Source of the DNA: Bacteroidales bacterium
Lineage (GTDB): Bacteria > Bacteroidota > Bacteroidia > Bacteroidales > F082
DNA: 64,000 nt
Assembly: GCA_024400295.1 (NCBI GenBank)
Contig: JAKSNA010000005.1
Span: 1 to 64,000, forward strand
Direction of reading: 5' to 3'
A program made the position numbers and the translations under genes. The notes under the pieces are model-generated. The model had not been told where the DNA came from and searched no databases. It was given only the letters and a program-made list of their open reading frames with translations. Shown piece after piece: positions 34,304 to 42,653 of the stretch (positions are counted from its first letter, which is position 1; the number at the start of each line of letters is the position of its first letter).

Positions 34304-34855
34304 TCAGTTGTTAAAGTCAAACAATTCTTTTGGTTCGTTGTAAGCTGCACGTTTCACATCGCGGTAGAATGACTTTTTGATTTTGCGTATTTCCTGCAAA
34401 TGCTCATGCGGTTGCCAGTTGTGTTCAACGCCAGTGCAATGTGCGCCAAGGATTTTGATGTTTTTGCCCTTTTTGGCGGCAAATGCGGCTATTTTGCCAT
34501 CATCAATGAACACCAGCACCGATTCGCCGTGCTTGAGCTTTAATTCAAGTGTTTTGACGGTGTTGAGGTATGCGGCGAGTTTAGCCAGCTTCGCATCGTT
34601 TTCCTTCTTCAAGTCCCTTTGCCGTTTCCTTTCGGCAATGACCGTCTTTCGGATGTCCGAAACGTTGATTGGTTTGTCGCCTGTAGCGGCTTCGATTGGC
34701 AGATAGCCGTTGACAAACAGCCATACGGCACGTTTGAAGTCTTTTGCGTCCACAAGCGACGCAAGATGCCCAAGGAAGTCTTCAGTAAGGTTGCAGTCTT
34801 TGTCCTTTACTGATTCGTAAAATTCCTTTACGTTGATTTTGAAGTTGTTTTCCAT
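34304..34855 (-). CDS. Unrecognised 183-residue phage protein, helical
   Basis: The protein MENNFKINVKEFYESVKDKD... has a helical N-terminal half, a charged coiled-coil-like part (VIAERKRQRDLKKENDAKLAKL) and a beta segment (ESVLVFIDDGKIAAFAAKKGKNIKI). No family recognised. It lies in the leftward operon, 4 bases after the neighbouring start region. Confidence 0.55.
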   Translation of the reverse strand: MENNFKINVKEFYESVKDKDCNLTEDFLGHLASLVDAKDFKRAVWLFVNGYLPIEAATGDKPINVSDIRKTVIAERKRQRDLKKENDAKLAKLAAYLNTVKTLELKLKHGESVLVFIDDGKIAAFAAKKGKNIKILGAHCTGVEHNWQPHEHLQEIRKIKKSFYRDVKRAAYNEPKELFDFNN

Positions 34856-34859
34856 GCTA

Positions 34860-35321
34860 TCATTTTTTTATATGATTTTTAATTGTGTTTTTATAGGTTG
34901 GTGGAAACCAAAATATCACCTCTCCCCTTTCAAGTTTTTCTATATCATCATTCAGTTTATTAATTTTGGTCTGAATTTCTGCGGCTTTGCTCGAAAACAG
35001 GTCATCGTCAAATTTCTTTGTCTGAAGTCGTTTCACCTCACCTTTTTTATAGGCAAGCAATGACTTTGTTTTTTTTTCGATATAGTATTTGCCGGCGAGG
35101 AAAGGGGCTTCCGTCCCTATCTGAAGTATTAGAAGATTCACCCTATCTTTAGGATGTGCAACTTTTACAAGAGCTGCGAGATATTCAAAATACCAACGAT
35201 AATTGGATAATGTTGTATGCGGTACTTCATAGCGATAGTACACAACTTCTTCAACATGACAACCTTTGTAAAGCTCAATTTTTATGATATATGAAGTCGG
35301 GTCAGGGTTCATGATGAACAC
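34860..35321 (-). CDS. Unrecognised 153-residue phage protein
   Basis: The protein MFIMNPDPTSYIIKIELYKG... (a start at the second Met is possible) has a beta-rich first half and a helical, charged second half (SSKAAEIQTKINKLNDDIEKLERGE), probably a coiled coil. It is part of the leftward operon. No function assigned. Confidence 0.55.
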   Translation of the reverse strand: MFIMNPDPTSYIIKIELYKGCHVEEVVYYRYEVPHTTLSNYRWYFEYLAALVKVAHPKDRVNLLILQIGTEAPFLAGKYYIEKKTKSLLAYKKGEVKRLQTKKFDDDLFSSKAAEIQTKINKLNDDIEKLERGEVIFWFPPTYKNTIKNHIKK

Positions 35322-35368
35322 ATTTTAATTTTTAGTTAATACAATTCGCTATAAAAATATGAGGCGGT

Positions 35369-35491
35369 TCAACCATTCCCAAATAGAAGGCGCACCATGC
35401 CGTCGCTTTTGCTTACGATAGTGCCGCAATTTTCGTCTTTGCGCTCTGGCTGTTTCAGATAAGCCGTGCCGCCAATCGGATAAAACGACAT
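35369..35491 (-). CDS. 40-residue phage protein coupled to the DUF4942 gene
   Basis: The short frame MSFYPIGGTAYLKQPERKDE...RLLFGNG starts on the last base of the upstream stop codon (TAATG overlap). This overlap and a compact sequence with a single Cys suggest it is translated. Unknown function. Confidence 0.5.
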   Translation of the reverse strand: MSFYPIGGTAYLKQPERKDENCGTIVSKSDGMVRLLFGNG

Positions 35492-36918
35492 TATTTTGCA
35501 CCCCCTTTCTTTGTGCGCACGACTTGGGGCAATTGCCATCCACGTGATTTCGCAACTGTTGTGTTGAACTTGTACCAAACATCCTCATTGACAAACTCAA
35601 AATGCATCGTGCCTTTTTTATAGCAGCGTATTTTGAAAAATGTCCAATGGTATTGCTCACCCCAATTAAGATGGTTCGCATTTATAAACTGGTGCAAATC
35701 AGGCATTTTCTCATAATTAGCACCTGTAAGGAAGCATAACACCTTTACGATGTCTTCAATTTTTCTGACATGGCTGTAATTGATTGCCAAGCCCACATAG
35801 TTTTTGAAGCCCCAGCCAACAGAGCATATATTAGGCATTATGAATTTGCGGTTCACCATGTAATTGCTGTTGGTGCGCCATTTCTCGCCAGCGGTGCTGT
35901 TGTCGGCACTGAATGAGCATATCGTGTCAAACGCATCGTTTAAAGCCTGCATCATGATGTTGTTGCTTGATGCGACAATCATTTCGACCATCTTATAGAT
36001 GTTTTTCATGGTAAACGGAACGTTCTGCTGCAACTCCACGAACTTGTTAATCTCATCCATGACTTTTGCCGTGGTGAACTTCTCAAGATGGAACTTACCA
36101 AATATCCACTTCCATGCCGATTTCTGCAAGTCCTTTTTAAAGAACTCCCTTGTGATGGTGTCACCTCTGTCAGCGTGTGCGCCGAATTTCACGCTGCAAC
36201 CGCCAATTCCGTTTGTCAGGTCATTTATCTCTTTGCTTGCAGCCATGACATCATCGAATTTCGACACAGCCGCCACGTAGCGGTTTACACAGTCTCTGAC
36301 AAAATTGTATTGGGTGATACCGTTGTCGGCCATTTCTGGCTCATCAGCCTCATTGGTGAAATAATCGGAAAACTCCAAATTGTCTTTCATGGGCTTGTAC
36401 AGTCTGACAACCGACACCAGCACATCTGTTTCCCTTTCAGCCATTTTGAAGACATCACCCAAGTTTTCACTACCACCGTAATCTCTGATAAGCTCATATA
36501 CTTTGCTCTTATTGGTGCTGAAGCGGTTGTATTCGATGGTATGGGTATTGCATAAGCTGATGATTTCGCATCCATCGGGTGCAATTTCCCATGCGTGGAT
36601 GATGTGTTCAGCAGCTTGGCTGAATGGCGGATTCATTATTATCATGTCAATGTGGCTGATGCGGTCGGCTTGCAGCTGCATGAAGTCATCGCCGATGACA
36701 TCACATTTCGATGCCACAATCTTTCTCAATTTGTCGTTAAGCTCACAGGCGACCACCTGTTTAGCTCCATTAGTCTTCAGGTAATCTACGATGTTTCCTT
36801 GACCAGCCGAAGGCTCTAAAATGATTTTGCCGTTGATGTCGCTGACACACAACATCTTAACTATTACGTCATCGGGTGTCGGGTAAAAGTCCCTGTTGAA
36901 AAAACTCTGTCTATCCAT
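35491..36918 (-). CDS. DNA methyltransferase-like protein with DUF4942 C-terminal domain
   Basis: The 475-residue protein begins MDRQSFFNRDFYPTPDDVIV. Residues ~30-190 form an AdoMet methyltransferase fold with ILEPSAGQGNIVDYL (motif I), the second acidic ACELND, and MIIMNPPFSQ (catalytic NPPF). The C-terminal ~250 residues match DUF4942, common in Bacteroidetes mobile elements (WKWIFGKFHLEKFTTAKVMDE...). It should be an adenine methyltransferase, the fourth methyltransferase of this phage. It lies near the front of the leftward operon. Confidence 0.85.
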   Translation of the reverse strand: MDRQSFFNRDFYPTPDDVIVKMLCVSDINGKIILEPSAGQGNIVDYLKTNGAKQVVACELNDKLRKIVASKCDVIGDDFMQLQADRISHIDMIIMNPPFSQAAEHIIHAWEIAPDGCEIISLCNTHTIEYNRFSTNKSKVYELIRDYGGSENLGDVFKMAERETDVLVSVVRLYKPMKDNLEFSDYFTNEADEPEMADNGITQYNFVRDCVNRYVAAVSKFDDVMAASKEINDLTNGIGGCSVKFGAHADRGDTITREFFKKDLQKSAWKWIFGKFHLEKFTTAKVMDEINKFVELQQNVPFTMKNIYKMVEMIVASSNNIMMQALNDAFDTICSFSADNSTAGEKWRTNSNYMVNRKFIMPNICSVGWGFKNYVGLAINYSHVRKIEDIVKVLCFLTGANYEKMPDLHQFINANHLNWGEQYHWTFFKIRCYKKGTMHFEFVNEDVWYKFNTTVAKSRGWQLPQVVRTKKGGAK

Positions 36919-36930
36919 GTCACCTATTTT

Positions 36931-37320
36931 TTATTTGATATTGTCAATGATGTAATCTTTGTCTTCAGCCCATAATTCAAGGTTGAGTTCCAGTTTGCGC
37001 TTAATGACTTGAGCCATCCCGACCATTCTGACAGCCTGTTGGTACATGTCATAATCCTTGTATTCTTGTGCCTTTTGCAAAAGGAAGGTCACATAAGCCT
37101 TTTTTTCGGCTCTGAATACGTCCAATTTGTCAGACAATCTGAAGCATCTTTCATAAAACACATTTAACAAAATGCTGTCATGGTGTTTTTTGTAATCGGC
37201 ACAAAATGTGTCTTTGTCAATGTTTTCGCCTGATGCGCTGTACATGACATTGATTTGGTGAGCAAATTCCTCATCGGTTGGATGCATCTTGGTTCTGTCA
37301 ATAAATTCTTGCTTTGTCAT
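36931..37320 (-). CDS. First gene of the leftward operon, unknown 129-residue protein
   Basis: The helical protein MTKQEFIDRTKMHPTDEEFA... has no recognised motif. It is directly downstream of a leftward promoter with the phage dyad, 12 bases before the DUF4942 methyltransferase. The N-terminal DRTKMHPTDEEFAHQINVMY pattern is typical of short Bacteroidetes phage proteins beside DUF4942. Confidence 0.6.
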   Translation of the reverse strand: MTKQEFIDRTKMHPTDEEFAHQINVMYSASGENIDKDTFCADYKKHHDSILLNVFYERCFRLSDKLDVFRAEKKAYVTFLLQKAQEYKDYDMYQQAVRMVGMAQVIKRKLELNLELWAEDKDYIIDNIK

Positions 37321-37612
37321 AATGTTGCGATTTATTAATTAGTGTTGCGATTTAATTTTTGCGTGTTATTGTAACACGATGCAAAAGTAAACATTTATTT
37401 AATAGAACAAACATTTTTTTGAAAAAATTTTTGAAAAAATTTTATAAAAATCGCTTATATCATTGTTTTTCAATACTTTTGCAATGCAAATGCATTTTAT
37501 ATTTTTCGGTTGTTGATAACTATTTAATAAATTTTGCACATTATAAATATGTGTTACTTTAAAACGTGCTATTTTTGCACGTATTTGTTAATCCACTAAA
37601 AATTACATTCAC
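37321..37612. promoter_or_regulatory. Divergent control region of the accessory and capsid operons
   Basis: Leftward: TTG (37410-37408), 18 bases and TACTTTTG (37389-37382) make a promoter whose start falls in the perfect dyad CGTGTTATTGTAACACG (37362-37378), so a bound protein could block it. Rightward: dyad-like TGTGTTACTTTAAAACG (37550-37566; 12 of 14 positions) lies 3 bases before -7 box TATTTTTG (37570-37577), which is itself framed by ACGTGC/GCACGT. A further TACTTTTG at 37474-37481 overlaps the TTGCAATGCAAATGCA repeat (37479-37494). Confidence 0.6.
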
Positions 37613-38302
37613 ATGAAAGACAAAATTTTAGCATTACTGACAGCAAAGTTTGCAGGCGTGCGAAAAGATGTATTGATGCAGATGGCACGTGTCATGGCGT
37701 TACACTGCGCAGATGAGACCGAGGCAAAAGCCCTTGTTGACAAAATGACCATCGAAACGGTCAATGAGTTCGTCAAGGAATTTCGTGCCGACGTGGACAA
37801 CGAGGTGTCCAAATCAATCAAGACCAACGAGGAGAATTTGAAAAAGAAGTACGATTTTGTTGAGAAAAAGGTTGAACCCGACGACCCTAATCACAAAACC
37901 GACCCCAACGACACAGCAGCCTTAATCAAGGCGGCGGTGGCAGAGGCGGTCAAACCTTTACAGGAGCAACTTGACAAATATTCCCGAAACGACTTGAGCA
38001 AATCAAGGCTTCAGCAGCTTCAAGACAAGCTCAACACATGCAAGGATGACTTCTTCAAGTCCCAAACCTTAAAGAACTTCCAGCGCATGAGCTTTGAAAA
38101 AGACGAGGATTTTGATGAATACTTGACCAGCCTGGATGAGGACATCAAGACAGCAAATCAGAACCTTTCCGACACAAGGATGCGCAATCAGGGTCAGCCA
38201 TTATTCAGCAACATCGGTGATGATGGCGTGTCATCCCAAGTTGCAGCCTATGTGAAGGAACAAACCGATGAAGGCGGATTGCTTTCAGGCAAAAAATTGT
38301 AA
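37613..38302 (+). CDS. Probable scaffolding protein
   Basis: The 229-residue protein MKDKILALLTAKFAGVRKDV... is very charged, with a long helical middle (AALIKAAVAEAVKPLQEQLDKY) and an acidic region before it (KVEPDDPNHKTDPNDT). It comes two genes upstream of the major capsid protein, the usual place of scaffold genes. No catalytic motif is seen, so a fused protease is unlikely. Confidence 0.65.
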   Translation: MKDKILALLTAKFAGVRKDVLMQMARVMALHCADETEAKALVDKMTIETVNEFVKEFRADVDNEVSKSIKTNEENLKKKYDFVEKKVEPDDPNHKTDPNDTAALIKAAVAEAVKPLQEQLDKYSRNDLSKSRLQQLQDKLNTCKDDFFKSQTLKNFQRMSFEKDEDFDEYLTSLDEDIKTANQNLSDTRMRNQGQPLFSNIGDDGVSSQVAAYVKEQTDEGGLLSGKKL

Positions 38303-38323
38303 AACAACTAATTCATCTCAATT

Positions 38324-39157
38324 ATGCCATTAAAAATCACAAGACAAAAGGACGAAAGAGTGATTAAGGCCATTCTTCACAGAATAGCCGACATCCCGAA
38401 TGGCGTTACCGTCAAGGTCGCCAATTTGGGCGGTGCGGTTCTGTTTGAAGGCACGCCACTCTGCAAGGGTGAAAACGGCTTGTTTGAGGTAGTGAAGACC
38501 GCAAAGGTCGTTACAGCCTACACAAGCGGCACATCCCTTGAGGTCGCAAAGGGTCATCACTTCGTGGCTGGTGAAATCATCAGCCCTGATGGAATCCACA
38601 CAGCGACCATTTCGGCAATTGACAAAACAAATGCCGGAAAAGACGTAATGACACTTGGTGCCGGATTCGGCGTTGCTGTTGCCGTTGGCGGCTGCATTTC
38701 GCTGGTCACATTGGCTAAAAAGGAAGCAACAGCCGTTGGCACTGCTACCACATCAGTCAATACAATTAAGGTCGCAAAGGGTCACAGTTTCCATGTAGGC
38801 GACATCATCGCAGGTAAAGCTGCAAGCAAGTTCGTTGGCGTTGAAATCACCAACATTGCTTACGGTGACACTTCCGACATCATCACCGTCGCATCAAACT
38901 TCTCTGTTGGCATTGCCGCTGATGATGTAATCATCGGTGTCAAGGAAGCATCAGACGCAGGCAGCACTGCAAGCAAACAGCAGACCTACCCAGTGCCACA
39001 GGCAAAAGCGGTCGCAATTGCTGGCAGCCACGAGGATGTCAAGCCAAGCGAGAACCTGTTTGTTTCAGCATGGCTGTTTGCCGTGGTGGAAGAGGGCAAC
39101 GCCCCGGTAGTCAACGATGCCATCAAGTCTGACCTTAAAGGCATCATTTATGTTTAA
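38324..39157 (+). CDS. Head fibre or capsid decoration-like protein
   Basis: The 277-residue protein MPLKITRQKDERVIKAILHR... contains repeated beta segments, with KGHHFVAGEIISPDGI...TATISAID and KGHSFHVGDIIAGKAASKFVGVEI as two copies of one unit. Similar proteins stand directly before the major capsid gene in Bacteroidales phages and are called head fibre proteins. It likely decorates the capsid. Confidence 0.6.
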   Translation: MPLKITRQKDERVIKAILHRIADIPNGVTVKVANLGGAVLFEGTPLCKGENGLFEVVKTAKVVTAYTSGTSLEVAKGHHFVAGEIISPDGIHTATISAIDKTNAGKDVMTLGAGFGVAVAVGGCISLVTLAKKEATAVGTATTSVNTIKVAKGHSFHVGDIIAGKAASKFVGVEITNIAYGDTSDIITVASNFSVGIAADDVIIGVKEASDAGSTASKQQTYPVPQAKAVAIAGSHEDVKPSENLFVSAWLFAVVEEGNAPVVNDAIKSDLKGIIYV

Positions 39158-39176
39158 CCTTTAAAAATGTAGTAGT

Positions 39177-40274
39177 ATGCAGAAAACATTAATGGTCGGA
39201 CTTAACGAGAAAGACATGGGGGCTGTTGTTCGCACATACAACCTTCACGATTTCTACTATCCGACACTGTTTCCACTCAAGGAGACCAAGCGTCTTGACT
39301 GGAAAATGCTTGAAGCGATAGCAGGACTTCACATCGCCGCTGACCTTGTGGCACGTGGGGCAACTATCAACCGCAAGACACGTGAAGCCATTTCAAAAAT
39401 CCAAGGTGACATTCCGAAGATTGCCATCGCACGTGAAATGACCGAGGATGAATTGACCGAATACGACATTGCAGTCGCTATGGCATCGAATGATGCGGAC
39501 TTGAAAGCGTTGGTCGAGACATGGGCAAACGACACCCAGTTCTGCTGGACTGGTATTGCATCACGTATCGAGTGGATTGCCCTCAAGCAGATTTCACTTG
39601 GTAAAGTTACTTTCACAGCACAGAACAACGCCAACGTTGTTTCAGAGTACAACGTGGATTACGAGATTCCGGCAGCTCAAAAGGTCGGTGTCAACACCGC
39701 TTACACAGGCGGCATAGCAGGCAAGCCTTTCACAGTGGATATTCCTAATGCGATGAGTCTTGCCAAATCGTTGCACCTCAATCCGAAGTTCTTGTTCATG
39801 AATGTTGATTCTTTCAACACATTTGCACGTCAGGAAGAGGTTTACAAACGTTGCGCCACTGTTGCACAGAACCTTATGGGTACGCAGGACAGACCTAACC
39901 TTCAGAAAGTCAACGCTTATTTGGCTGACAACAAAGAGCTTTTCAAAGGCTTGCAAATCAGGTTGATTGACCAGGAAATCACCATTGAACACAAAGATGG
40001 CAGCAGAGTTTCAGGCAATCCATTTGAGGATAACGTAATGTTGTTCTCCGAATCAGACGTTTTGGGCAAAACCTATTGGAAGACCCCAATTGACGCAAAG
40101 AAGACTGAAAGCCCTGCACTCAAGGTCATGCACGGTCACACACTCATCAAGAAGTTTTCCGAGGAAGAACCAGTCATGGAGGTCACTCAAGGCATCACAA
40201 ACGCATTCCCTGCATGGAATCTTGCAGGACGCTCAATCTTGATGCAGATTGACCAGACCAGCTGGACAAAATAG
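39177..40274 (+). CDS. Major capsid protein
   Basis: The 365-residue protein MQKTLMVGLNEKDMGAVVRT... is placed after scaffold and decoration genes and before head-tail joining genes, and is followed by a terminator-like hairpin. It contains PKFLFMNVDSFNTFARQEEVYKRC, which looks like the spine/P-domain of an HK97-type capsid protein of the phage E-like branch. The assignment rests on position, size and this pattern. Confidence 0.8.
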   Translation: MQKTLMVGLNEKDMGAVVRTYNLHDFYYPTLFPLKETKRLDWKMLEAIAGLHIAADLVARGATINRKTREAISKIQGDIPKIAIAREMTEDELTEYDIAVAMASNDADLKALVETWANDTQFCWTGIASRIEWIALKQISLGKVTFTAQNNANVVSEYNVDYEIPAAQKVGVNTAYTGGIAGKPFTVDIPNAMSLAKSLHLNPKFLFMNVDSFNTFARQEEVYKRCATVAQNLMGTQDRPNLQKVNAYLADNKELFKGLQIRLIDQEITIEHKDGSRVSGNPFEDNVMLFSESDVLGKTYWKTPIDAKKTESPALKVMHGHTLIKKFSEEEPVMEVTQGITNAFPAWNLAGRSILMQIDQTSWTK

Positions 40275-40284
40275 TGTTTCATAG

Positions 40285-40310
40285 CTTTGGGGGTGGCGAC
40301 ACCCCTAAAG
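40285..40310 (+). terminator. Hairpin after the capsid gene
   Basis: CTTTGGGGGTG (40285-40295), loop GCGA, CACCCCTAAAG (40300-40310): an 11-bp stem with one G-T pair. There is no long T-run, so it may be a partial terminator or mRNA-stabilising element that raises capsid expression over the next genes. Confidence 0.65.
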
Positions 40311-40329
40311 CCAATTCATGAGGCAAGAG

Positions 40330-40644
40330 ATGACAAACAAACAATATCTGACAAAATCGCTCAATGGCTTGAACCTCTCTGATGATGACATTGACATCAT
40401 CATTCTGAAAGGCGGTTTGCAAGCCGACGGTGAACTTGACATGACCGCTTGTGACAAAGCGGTGTACAAGCGTTTTTCAACCATATTGAAAGGCTGTATG
40501 CAGAACGTCACCGAGGGTGGCTATTCCGTGACCTACAACATGGAAGCCATCAAGATGTACTACAACAGCTTATGCAATGAATTGGGGCTTGAAAACGTGC
40601 TTAATGCGAGACCCAAATTACGTAACCGCTCAAATATGTGGTAA
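40330..40644 (+). CDS. Head-tail connector-like protein
   Basis: The 104-residue protein MTNKQYLTKSLNGLNLSDDD... matches small helical adaptor-like proteins after the capsid gene in Bacteroidales phages. I chose the start at 40330 because of an AGGCAAGAG stretch before it; four more residues are possible. The stop overlaps the next start by one base. Confidence 0.6.
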   Translation: MTNKQYLTKSLNGLNLSDDDIDIIILKGGLQADGELDMTACDKAVYKRFSTILKGCMQNVTEGGYSVTYNMEAIKMYYNSLCNELGLENVLNARPKLRNRSNMW

Positions 40645-40979
40645 TGGCAGCTATAAAGCAATATCCGCATTATCTGTTTCAGGAAGTCGGCGGTGTTTCC
40701 AAACAGAACGCCAACGGCGAATGGATTGAAACGCAGTCTTCAACAAATTTCGTGTCTATGTGCCGGGAAGAAACAAACGGCAAAGGCAGTGAGATTGTGG
40801 TTGCAGGCGGCAAATACGTGAAATTCTCATCCCTGATACAGCTACCAAAGGGGGCGCAACGTGTTGAGGTTGGCGCAAATGTCATCATATCAAACGATGC
40901 CGAAGGGTCGGATGTCAGAGTATCGGGTGTTTGTTTAAAGTATGACGAAGGGCAATTGCACAACAGGTTATGGCTATAA
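40644..40979 (+). CDS. Head closure-like protein
   Basis: The 111-residue protein MAAIKQYPHYLFQEVGGVSK... is beta-rich (FVSMCREETNGKG...GANVIISNDAEGSDVRVSGVCLKYD), compatible with a head-closure barrel, and lies in the correct order between adaptor and gp10-like genes. It overlaps both neighbours slightly. Confidence 0.6.
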   Translation: MAAIKQYPHYLFQEVGGVSKQNANGEWIETQSSTNFVSMCREETNGKGSEIVVAGGKYVKFSSLIQLPKGAQRVEVGANVIISNDAEGSDVRVSGVCLKYDEGQLHNRLWL

Positions 40980-41452
40980 CGGTTGAAAAAAACGACATCA
41001 GCGCACGCTTCAGACAATTCCGAAAGGCTATTGTCGAAAAGCAGATTGAGCGTTTGCAACGGCTTGGAGAAATGTGTGTCACTCAAGCACGTAGCGTGCC
41101 GCCTTCAGTCGGATTCCATGACCAAACAGGCAATCTTCGGTCATCAATCGGTTACATGGTGTTTGTTGACGGTGTATCTGTACACCAATCGACATTTGAG
41201 CAAGTATCGCCACAAGCGGCTCACAAAGACGGCGTAACATACGACGGCGGCAAAAAAGGCGAAGCCTATTGCAGAGAGATAGGCGAAAACACAACAGGCG
41301 TATGCTTGGTGGTTGTCGCAGGTATGGATTACGCTACATACGTCGAAAGCAAAGGGCGTGACGTGCTTACATCAGCAGAGCATCTTGCCGAACAAGAATT
41401 GCCGAAACAACTTGCAGAACTTATTGAAAACATTAAAAAAGCAGGCGAATGA
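40970..41452 (+). CDS. HK97 gp10-like neck/tail completion protein
   Basis: The 160-residue protein MAITVEKNDISARFRQFRKA... shows the gp10 pattern of a helical N-terminus, PPSVGFHDQTGNLRSSIGY, an insert, and MDYATYVESKGRDVLTSA. It should join head and tail. Confidence 0.75.
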   Translation: MAITVEKNDISARFRQFRKAIVEKQIERLQRLGEMCVTQARSVPPSVGFHDQTGNLRSSIGYMVFVDGVSVHQSTFEQVSPQAAHKDGVTYDGGKKGEAYCREIGENTTGVCLVVVAGMDYATYVESKGRDVLTSAEHLAEQELPKQLAELIENIKKAGE

Positions 41453-41859
41453 TAACAGCATTTGAGTTGAACACGTTGGTTTTCCAGCTATTGAACGGTC
41501 ATGTTGAGATAAACGGCGGCGTTTATACTGAAGATGACAGACCCAACAATTCTAATCTTGAGGATATTGTCATCAACACCATTGACACCACCACGGACGC
41601 ATTGCCGCAAATTGCCACATCCAACGTCAACATCTATGTACCTGACAGCACCAAAAACATAAACGGCGAAAATCAGAAGAAAGCCAATCGTACAAGATTG
41701 CGCAAACTGACACATGATGTTATCGACCTGTTAAAGACATCACAATTTGTTGGCATCAAGCTGATTGTGAGGAATCAGACCACCATATCAGAGCCTGACA
41801 TCAACCAGCACTACACCAACATACGTATTGATTGGAATATTCAAACAAATCAGATTTAA
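41449..41859 (+). CDS. Tail terminator-like protein
   Basis: The 136-residue protein MITAFELNTLVFQLLNGHVE... has an alpha/beta layout and ends with YTNIRIDWNIQTNQI, as in tail terminator proteins of this gene position (after gp10-like, before the tail tube). It overlaps the previous gene by 4 bases. Function from position. Confidence 0.6.
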   Translation: MITAFELNTLVFQLLNGHVEINGGVYTEDDRPNNSNLEDIVINTIDTTTDALPQIATSNVNIYVPDSTKNINGENQKKANRTRLRKLTHDVIDLLKTSQFVGIKLIVRNQTTISEPDINQHYTNIRIDWNIQTNQI

Positions 41860-41861
41860 CC

Positions 41862-42599
41862 ATGATTACATTAGGTTTATGCCAAATTAAAGTTGGCGAT
41901 GCGTCACCAGCAGGAACTATGCCGGGGACGATGAACAAGATTGGTAAGACTTACCAAGACACTGCTAAAATCAATCAGGATAAAGCGGAAGTCACCGAAC
42001 ACTTCGAGGAGGGACACGCCGCACCTGAAGTCCGCAAAAAGAGAAAGAAAATACCAAAGGTGGTGTTTTCCATCATGAATGCAGACGTTCAGATGCTGGC
42101 TGACTACATCGGTGGTGCGGTGGTTGACGGCAAATGGTGCTTCGATGGCGATGAAATTGTTGCCAACAAAGCCATTTTGGTTGAATCAGAGCAGGGATTG
42201 AACTTTGAAATCCCTAACGGCGACGTTGAGGCGGTCATCAACGCCGATATGTCGGCAAAGGGAATCTTCCTTGTTGATTTCGAGGTTACGCCTATGGCTG
42301 TGTCGGCTGGCAAAGCACTTCGTGCCTATCCAAAGGCTACGCTGGTTGTTTCGCCTACAAGCCTGACATTCACAGCTGCTGCTGACAGCACTGGCAAGAC
42401 ACTCACAGTCACCTCAACAGGCGACCTGACCTATGCAGGTGCGCCACAGTCAGAAGACTGGATTACCGTGACACGTTCAGGCAAGGTGGCGACCGTCAAA
42501 GTTGCAGCCAACCCGAACAGTGAGGCACGTTTAACCAACGTGACATTGGTAGCGGACGGCAAGACCGTGATTGTACCTGTCACACAGGCTGGCGCATAA
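41862..42599 (+). CDS. Major tail tube protein with C-terminal BACON-like Ig domain
   Basis: The 245-residue protein starts MITLGLCQIKVGDASPAGTM. Residues ~1-155 are the tube part. Residues ~160-245 (LVVSPTSLTFTAAADSTGKT...WITVTRSGKVATVKVAANPN...VIVPVTQAG) form a BACON-like domain, a fold often linked to mucin or carbohydrate binding in Bacteroidetes. A tube subunit carrying it would display hundreds of copies along the tail. It is followed by a strong terminator. Confidence 0.78.
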   Translation: MITLGLCQIKVGDASPAGTMPGTMNKIGKTYQDTAKINQDKAEVTEHFEEGHAAPEVRKKRKKIPKVVFSIMNADVQMLADYIGGAVVDGKWCFDGDEIVANKAILVESEQGLNFEIPNGDVEAVINADMSAKGIFLVDFEVTPMAVSAGKALRAYPKATLVVSPTSLTFTAAADSTGKTLTVTSTGDLTYAGAPQSEDWITVTRSGKVATVKVAANPNSEARLTNVTLVADGKTVIVPVTQAGA

Positions 42600-42618
42600 G
42601 CATCAACAGGTTATGTTT

Positions 42619-42640
42619 AAAGCCCCGAAAGGGGCTTTTC
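42619..42640 (+). terminator. Rho-independent terminator after the tail tube gene
   Basis: AAAGCCCC (42619-42626), loop GAAA, GGGGCTTT (42631-42638) and a further T form a classic stem with tetraloop. It would lower expression of the chaperone and later tail genes relative to the tube protein. Confidence 0.9.
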
Positions 42641-42653
42641 AAATATTATAGCG

